Below, in pieces: positions 17,119 through 25,584 of a DNA stretch of 64,000 nucleotides (its first letter is position 1; the number at the start of each line of letters is the position of its first letter). This stretch comes from a virus: positions 1-64,000 of the IMG/VR virus record IMGVR_UViG_3300009703_002976; one strand, given 5' to 3'. The notes beneath the pieces were generated by a model that ran no database searches, was not told the origin of the DNA, and was given only the letters and a program-made list of their open reading frames with translations. The position numbers and the translations under genes are program-made.

Positions 17119-18354
17119 ATGAAAATATGCATAGTGGGAGGTAGTACCGCAGGTTGGTGGGCGGCAGGTTATCTGGAAAAAAATATGCCAGAGTGTGAAA
17201 TTGTATTATATGATTCTCCTGATATACCAAATTTAGGTGTAGGGGAATCTACCTTACCTCAAATAAAAACTTGGTTTGATGATATAGGAATAAAAGAAGA
17301 AAATTGGTTTGATAAGTGTAATGCCGTTAAGAAATATGGTAATTATAAGCAAGGTTGGAATACTCCCCCAATAGATGATTCAATGACATTGAGATTTTGG
17401 TATGATAGGGGATTATTTGAAGATTTATTTAATGAACCTCAAAATTGGAATAAAGATCAAACTCCAAAGAAACAAAATTTTTATGATGTTTTTGAAACAA
17501 ATTATGATTATGCTTATCATATTTGTGCAGAGTCATCTGGAAAAATGTTGAAGAATTTTTGTGAACGTACTGAAACACGATATGAGACACTTGATAAATT
17601 ACCCCCTGGTTTTGATTTATATCTTGATTGTACAGGTTTTAGTAGAAAGTTTGTTAATGATTTTACTGAGATGTCTATCAGTAAATATCATATTCTAGAT
17701 AATGCATGGGTTATAAATCTACAAAGAGAAAATGATGTTCCCATTTGTGATTTTACAAAATCTATTGCAAAAAAATATGGATGGCAATTTCAAATAGATT
17801 TACAAAACAGAACAGGTATAGGTTATGTTTTTAGTAGTCAACATATTGATGTTGAATCTGCTCTTTTAGAGTTTAGAACGTTTTATAAGAATCGTACTCC
17901 GGTGGAAAGTGGTCATTTATGTGAACCCAAATTATATCAATGGAAACCACTTGTACTTCAAAATCCTTGGTCAAATAATATTGTAGCACTTGGTACTTCA
18001 GCGGGTTTTGTAGAACCTTTAGAAGCTACCACACTTTTTAATTTGCAAGCAGGTATAACTACTTTAGTAAGATGTTTGAAACATAAAATTCCATCAAAAG
18101 TGTATAACCGACAAATGAGAAATATTTGGAGAGACAGTTTACGGTTTATAGAATGTCATTATACGTTGAGTGATCGAAAAGATTCTAGTTTTTGGAGATA
18201 TATAACAAAAGAAAAACCCAAATATCAAAAATTAATTTGGGAATATTATGATAAATATAGTTCTGAATTTACAAATATTTTTCCATCAGGCGTCTGGGCT
18301 CAACAAATAATTTATATGAATGCATATGATAATAGGACCACTGCAACTAACTGA
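17119..18354 (+). CDS. Flavin-dependent (tryptophan) halogenase-like protein
   Basis: A 411-residue protein of the FAD halogenase family. KICIVGGSTAGWWAAGYL is the dinucleotide-binding motif, GVGESTLPQIKTWFDDIGI the second conserved block, and AVKKYGNYKQGW holds the position of the catalytic Lys. YGWQFQIDLQNRTGIGYVFS matches the WxWxIPLxxRxGxGYVYS halogenase signature, with both Trp positions partly replaced (W, F). TSAGFVEPLEATTLFN completes the flavin site. Such enzymes install chlorine, bromine or iodine on aromatic substrates; a halogenase (VirX1) is known from a cyanophage. At 411 residues it is shorter than the 500-540 typical of tryptophan halogenases, so the substrate may differ. Confidence 0.88.
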   Translation: MKICIVGGSTAGWWAAGYLEKNMPECEIVLYDSPDIPNLGVGESTLPQIKTWFDDIGIKEENWFDKCNAVKKYGNYKQGWNTPPIDDSMTLRFWYDRGLFEDLFNEPQNWNKDQTPKKQNFYDVFETNYDYAYHICAESSGKMLKNFCERTETRYETLDKLPPGFDLYLDCTGFSRKFVNDFTEMSISKYHILDNAWVINLQRENDVPICDFTKSIAKKYGWQFQIDLQNRTGIGYVFSSQHIDVESALLEFRTFYKNRTPVESGHLCEPKLYQWKPLVLQNPWSNNIVALGTSAGFVEPLEATTLFNLQAGITTLVRCLKHKIPSKVYNRQMRNIWRDSLRFIECHYTLSDRKDSSFWRYITKEKPKYQKLIWEYYDKYSSEFTNIFPSGVWAQQIIYMNAYDNRTTATN

Positions 18355-18790
18355 TGATCATATTTTACAAGTTCATGAATTTTGTTCTAAGTGTAAAAAA
18401 TATAATTATGTTAATAATGAATCTCTAGAATCTATGAAATGGGAAAAAGCAGATTGGTTTGCACATTTTATTAGTGATAAGATAGTTTCATTAAGTGGAG
18501 TACATGAATTTTTAGATGGTTTTAGAATAATGTTTAGAGGAGCAACATTACCTGGTACGACAAATAAGTTATTAAATAGAGAACAGGCATATGCTCAAAT
18601 GGCTTTCATACGTAATATTCACGATAAGCCCATTTTTTATTTTACTTTGAATATATCAAATAATGTTGGAAGTAAGAGTAATAGATTAAGAAAATGGATG
18701 CATAATGGTAAATTTGGTCTGGGAGAATATGTTAAAACTGAAAAAATATTTGGTATTGAACAAGAGATTTGGCAAGTAAATAATACATGA
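18326..18790 (+). CDS. Putative GNAT-like acyltransferase
   Basis: About 155 residues beginning MIIGPLQLTDDHI (ATG at 18326; another ATG two codons upstream at 18320 is possible). NYVNNESLESMKWEKADWF, IVSLSGVHEF, FRIMFRGATLPG and PIFYFTLNIS recall a small phage-borne family with an acetyltransferase-like fold that I have seen in marine myoviruses, but the usual acetyl-CoA loop (R/QxxGxG/A) is not clear. Function is therefore tentative. It overlaps the halogenase by 29 bases and the adenylation protein by 4. Confidence 0.4.
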   Translation: MIIGPLQLTDDHILQVHEFCSKCKKYNYVNNESLESMKWEKADWFAHFISDKIVSLSGVHEFLDGFRIMFRGATLPGTTNKLLNREQAYAQMAFIRNIHDKPIFYFTLNISNNVGSKSNRLRKWMHNGKFGLGEYVKTEKIFGIEQEIWQVNNT

Positions 18791-19395
18791 AAATAACTAT
18801 TTTTACAAGCGGTTCTACAGGACAATCTAAAAAGATTACACATGAAGAGACTGATTTTTATAAACCCGCTAGATTTTTGTGTGAAAAATGGAAGTTGACA
18901 TCTAATGATGTGATTTTAAATCCGTTTCCTTCTTGGACTATTGCAAATTGGTCTTTTTGTTTTTTTCCAGCACAACTGAGTGGTTGTCAAATGATTAATG
19001 TGAAAATGGAACCTTTGAAATTTTGGGATTTGGTTACAGAACTCAGACCTACTGTATTAACTCTCCCCATACGTACTATACGTACAATATTAAAACGAAA
19101 AAATCCAGATTTAAGTTTTTTAAATATTTTTGCTACAGGTTCTGCTCCTGTTTCGGAATATGATATACAATTGATGAAAAGTACAGGTGCAAAAAATATT
19201 TGGAATATTTATGGTTCTACAGAATGTATTCCTCCAGTTTTAATGTCAAATAATGATGAATTCGATTTTAAAGATTCTCCTTATTATCTTGAGTATGATA
19301 ATACTTTAATCGTGAATGGTTTTGATACTAAAGATAAATTTGAATATAATAAATGTTTAGGAAGAATGATTGTAAATGAAACATGGAAGAGTTAA
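18787..19395 (+). CDS. Miniature AMP-forming adenylation (ANL-type) protein
   Basis: A 202-residue protein that starts almost directly at the ANL superfamily P-loop: ITIFTSGSTGQSKKI (A3 core, TSGSTGxxK). It continues with ILNPFPSWTIANW, PTVLTLPIRTIRTIL, IFATGSAPVSEYD (A4/A5 region) and IWNIYGSTECIPP (A5 YGxTE). The family is normally over 500 residues; the N-terminal third, the A7 TGD aspartate and the C-terminal lid with the catalytic Lys are absent. It should still be able to bind ATP and an acyl substrate, but full adenylation would need a partner or a different mechanism. Neighbours are a GNAT-like protein and a radical SAM enzyme. Confidence 0.82.
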   Translation: MKITIFTSGSTGQSKKITHEETDFYKPARFLCEKWKLTSNDVILNPFPSWTIANWSFCFFPAQLSGCQMINVKMEPLKFWDLVTELRPTVLTLPIRTIRTILKRKNPDLSFLNIFATGSAPVSEYDIQLMKSTGAKNIWNIYGSTECIPPVLMSNNDEFDFKDSPYYLEYDNTLIVNGFDTKDKFEYNKCLGRMIVNETWKS

Positions 19396-20573
19396 TCTGT
19401 ACATATCAACAAAATCATTTATCGATAACACAACCTGAAGGTAAAATAACTCCATGTTGTCATTTCGACAATAAACCTTATCCACATTGGGATGAAGTAA
19501 ATTTAAACTCAGTAAATTCTTTAAGTAAATTACTCAAATCTTATAGATGGTTTGAATTGAGAGATATTTTTTCTGAAGGTATAAAATATGAAGGATGTAT
19601 AAATTGCTGGAATGCTGAAAAAATAGGATATTTGAGTAAAAGAGAATATTATAATCTTATTTCAGAGAAATATGAAAAAGAAAAAATAGAAGATTTAGAA
19701 ATTGCTCTAGATTTTAATTGTAATTTCATGTGTAGATCATGTAGACCAGGTATAAGTTCAAAATGGAATACAGCAACATCTGTTATAGATCAATTAAAAG
19801 AATTTGAAAAAGATCATTATGAACCATTATCTATTGACAATTATTCTTTCAAGTTGCGAACAATATTAGAACAATCTGACCTTTCAAATTTAAAAAGAGT
19901 TGCGATAGTTGGAGGGGAGCCTTTTTTAAGTTATAATTTAAAATGGTTTTTAAATAGTTTAAATTTAGAAAATATACAATTAAAAATTACTACTAATGGA
20001 AGTATTTTTCCAGATAAAGAATTGATGGAATTGATGAATAGATGTAAAAATGTTTATTTAGATATAAGTATTGATGCAATTGATGATTTAGCAGAAGTGA
20101 TGAGATTTGGGGCTCCTTGGAAAATGATAGTTAATAATATTGAGAAATTTTTAAAAACAGATTTTATTGTTAAATTGGTAACTACTGTGAGTATAATGAA
20201 TATAAATAAATTGCAAAGTATTTTAGAGTTTTCTAGAAAATATAATTTACCACAAACATGTTATTCGCTTTTTTGGCCCAATCATTTAAGATCAAATATT
20301 GTTCCTTTAGATATAAGAAAATCTTGGACTATTAATCTTCCTCAAAAATTGAATATAATAGAATTTATGGGATATAAACATAAAAATTATAATGATGTTG
20401 AAGATTTTAATACTATAATATTAGATGAAACACAATCAGAGAATAATTTATTAGAATTTGTCAAAACAATGAATTATCTTGATGAATTTCAAAATAAAAA
20501 ATTTTCTGATGTAAATTCTGAAATATGGGAGTTAGCACATACATGCGAGAGAGTAAAAAAATATTATGCTTAG
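19383..20573 (+). CDS. Radical SAM protein with N-terminal twitch-like Cys domain
   Basis: A 396-residue protein. Residues 1-75 hold an N-terminal cysteine module (GKITPCCHFDN and GCINCWNAEKIGYLSKRE) typical of the twitch/SPASM-like radical SAM proteins of phages. DFNCNFMCRSCRPG carries CxxxCxxC, VGGEPFLSYN the GGEP motif, and TTNGSIFPDKE and DISIDAIDDL the later strands. It therefore belongs with 32005, 35303, 38275 and 40872. Substrate unknown. ATG overlaps the previous stop by 13 bases. Confidence 0.88.
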   Translation: MEELICTYQQNHLSITQPEGKITPCCHFDNKPYPHWDEVNLNSVNSLSKLLKSYRWFELRDIFSEGIKYEGCINCWNAEKIGYLSKREYYNLISEKYEKEKIEDLEIALDFNCNFMCRSCRPGISSKWNTATSVIDQLKEFEKDHYEPLSIDNYSFKLRTILEQSDLSNLKRVAIVGGEPFLSYNLKWFLNSLNLENIQLKITTNGSIFPDKELMELMNRCKNVYLDISIDAIDDLAEVMRFGAPWKMIVNNIEKFLKTDFIVKLVTTVSIMNINKLQSILEFSRKYNLPQTCYSLFWPNHLRSNIVPLDIRKSWTINLPQKLNIIEFMGYKHKNYNDVEDFNTIILDETQSENNLLEFVKTMNYLDEFQNKKFSDVNSEIWELAHTCERVKKYYA

Positions 20574-21268
20574 GATGTAGTTATACAGATAAAAATTATA
20601 GACCCGATCTTACATTTTTAAGATGGCCTGAAATTTTAGGTCAAGAGTTAAATGTTGAAATTATTAATTTAGGTCAAACTGCAGTTGGAAATGAAAAAAT
20701 TTTTTATATTTTATATGATTATTTATATGATAATTCTGATATAACTGATGTATGCATTTTATGGACAGGATGGGATAGACAAAGTTTTTTCGAAACAGAT
20801 TCTAAAGACATAACCTCTTCTCTTATTATGAGAATGATACAAGAATATGAAAGAGGCCTGCCGCATGGTTTTGCATATAAACATTTTTCATTAGAAAAAG
20901 TGGTTAATTTAAATTTAAGAATGTTTTATATGACTAAACAATTATGTGAATCTAAAGATATAAATTATCTTTGTAGTCAAGGCATTAGTCCTTTACAAAT
21001 ATCAAAACTTGAAAAATTTAAACTTCAAGGTTATAATGCTCCCTATGATATTTTTAATCTTGGTGAATTTACAAATTTATGTAAGAAAAATCGTTATTGG
21101 GAAGGACATATGCCCAATCTTTTACATATTTTAGATTATGAAAATAAAAAAGAGTTTCATATAAGTAAAGAAGATTTTCATCCTAATGAATTGGGACATA
21201 AAGCTATATCAAATTATTTTTTAACATATTATAAAAATGATATGGAAGGTGATTTTATATATGAATGA
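20543..21268 (+). CDS. SGNH/GDSL hydrolase-like protein 5
   Basis: Start taken at ATG 20543 (MRESKKILCLGCSYTD); an in-frame ATG at 20525 is possible. The nucleophile block is GCSYTD, with Cys in place of Asp before Ser, and the catalytic Asp-x-x-His block is unusually clear: DFHPNELGHKAISNYF. GQTAVGNEKIFY gives the Gly/Asn blocks. It is thus a more canonical SGNH enzyme at its C-terminus than the four others, though it ends in DFIYE like them. Likely an esterase or acyltransferase acting on a glycan. Confidence 0.75.
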   Translation: MRESKKILCLGCSYTDKNYRPDLTFLRWPEILGQELNVEIINLGQTAVGNEKIFYILYDYLYDNSDITDVCILWTGWDRQSFFETDSKDITSSLIMRMIQEYERGLPHGFAYKHFSLEKVVNLNLRMFYMTKQLCESKDINYLCSQGISPLQISKLEKFKLQGYNAPYDIFNLGEFTNLCKKNRYWEGHMPNLLHILDYENKKEFHISKEDFHPNELGHKAISNYFLTYYKNDMEGDFIYE

Positions 21269-22091
21269 AACATATAGTGCTATAAAAGGAGGAAGAAGAT
21301 ATTTTGGTGAAATGAAAAATAATATAGAACATGGATTGGGTTTTTATGATATTGAATTATGGAATCAAAAGTTTGTTGGAGAATTTTTAAATGATAAAGC
21401 AACAGGAATAGGTTTAAAAATTCAAGGTTCAGGAACAGATTGGGAACGAAAAATTGTTTGTGAATTTAATAATAATTCACATGAAGGTATAGGAATGTAT
21501 AAGTGGCCTTCGGGAGCAACATATGTTGGCGAATTTAAAGATGATCGTGCTTATGGTATGGGATGTTTCAGGATATGGAATGGAAATAAATATTTTGGAA
21601 AAATGGGTATTGGTCCTATGGGAATGAAGGGTGATGATTTTTGGATAATGGGTGATGGAAAATGGACAGACTCTTTATCGCATAATTTTGATGAACATGG
21701 TTTTTGTAAAAAAAAGAATAAAGAGATATGGCCTGATGGAACTTACTATGTTGGCGAATTTGATGATCATGAAAATTATTGTGGAACTGGTACATTGATA
21801 TTTTCTAAAAGTAGATTTTATGAAGGTGAATTTTTAAATGGGTATTTTCATGGACAGGGTATTTTTTATCATGGAAATGAATATGTGATGGGCGAATTTA
21901 AAGATGGTCATGTGCATGGATATGGTGAAGCAATATTTAACACAGGAAGTTATAAAGGATATTGGCAAAAAAATAGATTTCATGGAAAAGGAATTTTAAA
22001 ATTTAAAGATGAAACATATGATGGTGAATTTTATAACATAAACATAAATGATTCAGGAGGTCGTGATACAGGTTTTCGTAGGTTACGATAA
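21261..22091 (+). CDS. MORN-repeat protein
   Basis: The natural start is ATG 21261 (MNETYSAIKGGRRYFGEM), overlapping the previous FIYE codons; the frame is open to ATG 21237. At least eight MORN-like units of about 23 residues run through the protein, for example YVGEFKDDRAYGMG, YYVGEFDDHENYCGTG, YEGEFLNGYFHGQG, VMGEFKDGHVHGYG and YKGYWQKNRFHGKG. MORN repeats form an elongated antiparallel beta-sheet and mediate protein or lipid contacts in eukaryotes and some bacteria; no enzyme domain is attached. A scaffold or a membrane- or surface-binding role is possible. It follows an SGNH protein and precedes a glycosyltransferase-like gene. Confidence 0.88.
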   Translation: MNETYSAIKGGRRYFGEMKNNIEHGLGFYDIELWNQKFVGEFLNDKATGIGLKIQGSGTDWERKIVCEFNNNSHEGIGMYKWPSGATYVGEFKDDRAYGMGCFRIWNGNKYFGKMGIGPMGMKGDDFWIMGDGKWTDSLSHNFDEHGFCKKKNKEIWPDGTYYVGEFDDHENYCGTGTLIFSKSRFYEGEFLNGYFHGQGIFYHGNEYVMGEFKDGHVHGYGEAIFNTGSYKGYWQKNRFHGKGILKFKDETYDGEFYNININDSGGRDTGFRRLR

Positions 22092-22653
22092 TGAAAGATC
22101 ATGGATACATGATAATTGTATAGACAGTTTAAAAAAATTTGGATGTCAATCAAATCCCATAGGCTCTTCTTTATTAAGTTCAACTATATGGTATAGAGAA
22201 AGGAATATTAAAGATTCAACTGAGTTTTCTGTGTGTAGATTTTTAGTTCCGTTTCTTTCTAATTTTGAAGGATGGTCTATTTTTATGGATGATGATTTTA
22301 TATGGAAAGTAGATCCAATGGAATTAAAACAATTTTGTGATCCATCAAAATCAGTATTGGTATGTCAGCATAATTATACACCCAAAACTGAAAAAAAATG
22401 GGGTGATTTAATTCAGTTTAAATACGAAAGAAAAAATTGGTCTTCATTGATGTTATTTAATAATTCACATTCAGATTGCCGAAAATTATCAGTTCGAATG
22501 ATTAATAGCATTCAGCCTTTGTGGTTGCATCAATTTAAATGGACCTCATCAATTGGAAGCATACCTTTAGAATATAATCATCTTGTGGGAGAATATGATA
22601 ACATAGAAGAAGCAAAAGCATTGCATTATACAAACGGATATGATAACAGTTAA
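22063..22653 (+). CDS. GT8-like glycosyltransferase
   Basis: I prefer GTG at 22063, giving (M)IQVFVGYDNE, which places the family opening at the N-terminus; ATG at 22048 adds five residues. An AGGAGG at 22055-22060 lies just before the GTG, closer than usual. The protein has FVGYDNERSWIHDN (donor-binding N-terminus), TEFSVCRFLVPFL (acceptor helix), IFMDDDFIWKVDP (D-x-D metal motif) and ALHYTNG (C-terminal His), a pattern found in GT-A enzymes related to GT8 and to phage LPS-like transferases. Donor unknown. Confidence 0.68.
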   Translation: MIQVFVGYDNERSWIHDNCIDSLKKFGCQSNPIGSSLLSSTIWYRERNIKDSTEFSVCRFLVPFLSNFEGWSIFMDDDFIWKVDPMELKQFCDPSKSVLVCQHNYTPKTEKKWGDLIQFKYERKNWSSLMLFNNSHSDCRKLSVRMINSIQPLWLHQFKWTSSIGSIPLEYNHLVGEYDNIEEAKALHYTNGYDNS

Positions 22654-23683
22654 AACAATAATAGAAAGTCCAAAAGAATTTAAAGATAAAGAATCTTTTA
22701 AATCTTTTATGGTAAAAGAATATGCTCCAGAATCTTCTAGTATTAGAAAATATAATTTCGATTTAATGGATAAATATGGACATTGTTTCTTCAATTTACA
22801 ATTTCTTCCTCCAAATACAGGAGTTCTTTATCATAGATATCATACACAAGAAGAATATGAAAAAAGTATTCCTTTAAGAGAAGAACAGGAGAGAGAATTT
22901 ATAAATGCGGGATTAAAATATGAATATGAACTTAACTCAAAAATATCTATTATTGATGAAGAAGAATATGAAAAATTACATATATCAGAACTTGCCCCAA
23001 TAGATATAAAAATTGATGTAGAATATTTTTTAGAAGAAATTGTACAATATAAAAAATATTTTAAACAATGGGGTGATAAATTTCAAGATTATGGAAGATT
23101 TGGATTACCATTAGTTAACATGAACGGAATGATTGATAATAAAATAGAACCTTCATGTTGGCCTTTAGATAGATGGAATTTTGTTAATTTGGGTTATAGA
23201 GATACTCCAGAAGATTTTACTAAATTTTATACAAATTCTTTTGATATGTCTACTATGGTAAATGAAACAGATTTTACATTTAAAACAGAAGTTATGAACA
23301 TACCTTCATTAAAAGTTTTAAAGCCCATTGAAAAATATATGATTCGTTCTTGTATTTTAAAATTTCATACACTTGCACATTTTAAACCCCATGTAGACAC
23401 CTGGAAAGAAAAATCTTCTTGGTTACGATTGTGGGGCACTACTCATCCTGATTCTGTAAAATTACGTTATAAATCTGATGAAGGGGAAAAATTAGTGTGG
23501 AATGATATTAAAAAAGAATATGAAAGTTATATTCCTATAGAAAATATAGAAGCAGGAAGATTATATTTACATGATAGTTCAATATGGCATGATGCAATGT
23601 CATTTGAAGATAATACATATCAATTTTTTATTGCATTATCACCAAATGCTTTTCAAACATTGGGAGCGTTATGTATAGAGTAG
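22640..23683 (+). CDS. Aspartyl/asparaginyl beta-hydroxylase-like protein
   Basis: A 347-residue protein. The C-terminal third has HFKPHVDTWKEKSSWLRLWG (H-x-D iron ligands followed by the Arg-containing strand), YLHDSSIWHDAMSFED (distal His) and a closing hydrophobic strand, consistent with the Asp/Asn hydroxylase branch of the 2OG oxygenases. The first 200 residues are of unknown nature and contain several Tyr/Glu-rich helices. It is the first of three consecutive but different oxygenase-like genes. The substrate could be a protein side chain or a free intermediate. Confidence 0.65.
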   Translation: MITVKTIIESPKEFKDKESFKSFMVKEYAPESSSIRKYNFDLMDKYGHCFFNLQFLPPNTGVLYHRYHTQEEYEKSIPLREEQEREFINAGLKYEYELNSKISIIDEEEYEKLHISELAPIDIKIDVEYFLEEIVQYKKYFKQWGDKFQDYGRFGLPLVNMNGMIDNKIEPSCWPLDRWNFVNLGYRDTPEDFTKFYTNSFDMSTMVNETDFTFKTEVMNIPSLKVLKPIEKYMIRSCILKFHTLAHFKPHVDTWKEKSSWLRLWGTTHPDSVKLRYKSDEGEKLVWNDIKKEYESYIPIENIEAGRLYLHDSSIWHDAMSFEDNTYQFFIALSPNAFQTLGALCIE

Positions 23684-24192
23684 AAGATAATTTTTATGAT
23701 TTTCCAATATTTTTAGAAATATTGAATTTAATTAAAGATAGACCTCTTAATCAAATACCAGAGAAATATGATGGGAAGAGATGTTCTTATGGTGAAACTA
23801 GACAATATTTAACTGAAGATTCTGTTCTTGCTGATCTTATACTTTCTAAATTTCCTTATAAAAAAGATTATAGAAGAAAAATAGAAATAGGTAATGATGT
23901 AAATGGTTTTTGGTTAAAACCGCATTCTGATCATTCAGCAAAAAAAGATGTTACAGTAATTTATTTTGAAGGTCAACAAAATAACGGAACTACTTTTCAT
24001 TATGAAGATCATAATGAAACAACGGAATTTATTCCTAATAGAGCGGTTCATTTTTATCCTGATTTAAAAGATACTTATGATTCTGAAAGTTGGAAACATT
24101 CAGTTAAAAAAATTGATATGAATGTTAGACGAACTATAGTTGTAAATTATGTTGATAATACTTGGAGGGATATAGAAGATTGTTATGATTGA
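23671..24192 (+). CDS. 2OG-Fe(II) oxygenase-like protein
   Basis: A 173-residue single-domain protein: GFWLKPHSDHSAKKDVTVIYF gives the H-x-D pair and first strands, NNGTTFHYED the middle strand, RAVHFYPD the turn, WKHSVKKI the distal His and RRTIVVNYV the 2-oxoglutarate-binding Arg. The layout is that of prolyl-4-hydroxylase-like enzymes. Its short length and lack of extra domains suggest a small-molecule substrate or a short tethered one. Overlaps both neighbours. Confidence 0.72.
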   Translation: MYRVEDNFYDFPIFLEILNLIKDRPLNQIPEKYDGKRCSYGETRQYLTEDSVLADLILSKFPYKKDYRRKIEIGNDVNGFWLKPHSDHSAKKDVTVIYFEGQQNNGTTFHYEDHNETTEFIPNRAVHFYPDLKDTYDSESWKHSVKKIDMNVRRTIVVNYVDNTWRDIEDCYD

Positions 24193-24769
24193 TCGAATAG
24201 GAAAATTGTTGGATCTGAATAAAATAAAAGAATTTTTTAACAGATCAGATAAAGAACAATTTGAATATACAGGATTAGAACGTACAGATGGATTAGCAAA
24301 TCATGGATATAGAGGATTAGGAGAAGAATTAGCGGCAAAGGAAAGTTATAATTTTTCAAGACATCATGGATATAATCCTTTTGAATCTGAAGAAATTTTT
24401 GATTCTTTAGATGATATTGTTAGAAAATATTATGATGAAGATTTTGATGCAATTCTTAGAATAACACATTACCCTAAAATAAAATTAAAAATTACTGGCA
24501 ATGATAGTGAAGGAGAAGGTGATAAAATTTTTAGATTATGTTCACATAAAGATTATGGTCCCCTAACCTTATATTATGAATATACTCCCAATACAGGATT
24601 TCAAATTTTTAGAAATGAAGAATGGATAGATCCTGGATCTTGTATTATTTGGAATGAACTACATCGGGTAGTATATACAGATCCCATAAAAGAAAGATGG
24701 ACTGTGACTTATCATGTAGATTATAAAGATTGTAAGATTTCAATGAATACTAGATTAGGAATAAAATGA
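24185..24769 (+). CDS. Isopenicillin-N-synthase-like 2OG oxygenase
   Basis: A 194-residue protein with the C-terminal domain of the IPNS-like family: RLCSHKDYGPLTLYYEY gives H-x-D with the following GxLTLL-like strand, GFQIFRNEEWIDPGSCIIWNEL the Gly-phi-Q-phi segment and the turn, ELHRVVYTDPIKERWTVTYHVD the distal His and the R-x-T/S motif binding 2-oxoglutarate. The N-terminal domain of standard members (about 100 residues longer) is shortened. Family members close rings, hydroxylate or desaturate small molecules. Confidence 0.78.
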   Translation: MIDRIGKLLDLNKIKEFFNRSDKEQFEYTGLERTDGLANHGYRGLGEELAAKESYNFSRHHGYNPFESEEIFDSLDDIVRKYYDEDFDAILRITHYPKIKLKITGNDSEGEGDKIFRLCSHKDYGPLTLYYEYTPNTGFQIFRNEEWIDPGSCIIWNELHRVVYTDPIKERWTVTYHVDYKDCKISMNTRLGIK

Positions 24770-25584
24770 ATGAATTTACTTCTAGCAATCATATTAATTT
24801 TAGAGCCGCCCAATATAGTAATTTAAATTCTGTTTTAGGAATGTCTACTCTTGAAATAAATCCAACAGAACTTTGTAATAGGACATGTAGTTTTTGTCCC
24901 AGAGGAGATTGGTATCCCAATAAAAATGAACATTTATCAATAGATGATACATATTTAATTAAAAAAAGACTTGATGAATTTGAATATCAAGGAATTATTA
25001 TTATAAGCGGTAAAGGGGAGCCTCTACTACATCCAAATATTTTTAAGATTGTTAATGTATTTAAAAATGAATGGATAGAATTAATCACAAATGGTGATAA
25101 TATATTAGAATCACCAGATATATTAGATAAATTGTTTGATAGCGGATTAAGTAGAATAATTTTAGATGAATATGATAATGAAGAAAATTATAATAAAAAA
25201 ATAGAAATTTTGGGCGATAGATGTGGAGTAGTAAAAAATCATTTTACAGGAATATTACAATCTTCAATTTATAACAATAGATCGGGATCTTTTAAAACTA
25301 TAGAAAAGTCATTAGATAGAAAATGTTATTTACCTTTTTATAAAGGATATATTGATTTGACCATGGACCTTAGATTTTGTTGTAATGATTGGAAATATAA
25401 AGAAAGTTTGGGAAATTTAAGAGAAAATACATTAAAAGAACTTTGGATGTCTGATAAAATGAATAGATATAGAAAAGAATTATCTAAAGGTAATAGATGT
25501 AATATAATATCGTGTAAAGAATGTGATGCAAATGGATTGTTATTGGGTGAAAATAGTTATAATGAATTGATGGAGATTATATGA
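24766..25584 (+). CDS. Radical SAM/SPASM protein
   Basis: A 272-residue protein with CNRTCSFCPRGDWYPN (CxxxCxxC plus the CPR following it), IIISGKGEPLLHPN (GGEP-like), LITNGD and a C-terminal SPASM domain: CYLPFYKGYIDLTMDLRFCC and CNIISCKECDANG with SLGNLRENTLKELW between. This is the standard architecture of maturases and some sugar-modifying dehydrogenases. The next gene encodes a CMP-sugar synthetase-like enzyme and overlaps by 4 bases, so a sugar substrate is a reasonable but unproven guess. Confidence 0.88.
   Translation: MNEFTSSNHINFRAAQYSNLNSVLGMSTLEINPTELCNRTCSFCPRGDWYPNKNEHLSIDDTYLIKKRLDEFEYQGIIIISGKGEPLLHPNIFKIVNVFKNEWIELITNGDNILESPDILDKLFDSGLSRIILDEYDNEENYNKKIEILGDRCGVVKNHFTGILQSSIYNNRSGSFKTIEKSLDRKCYLPFYKGYIDLTMDLRFCCNDWKYKESLGNLRENTLKELWMSDKMNRYRKELSKGNRCNIISCKECDANGLLLGENSYNELMEII

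Noticed and set aside
21261-22091. Short-period repeats as a possible CRISPR or satellite array
   Set aside because: The periodicity of about 69 bases comes from MORN protein repeats; the nucleotide sequence is not conserved enough for an array and there are no unique spacers.
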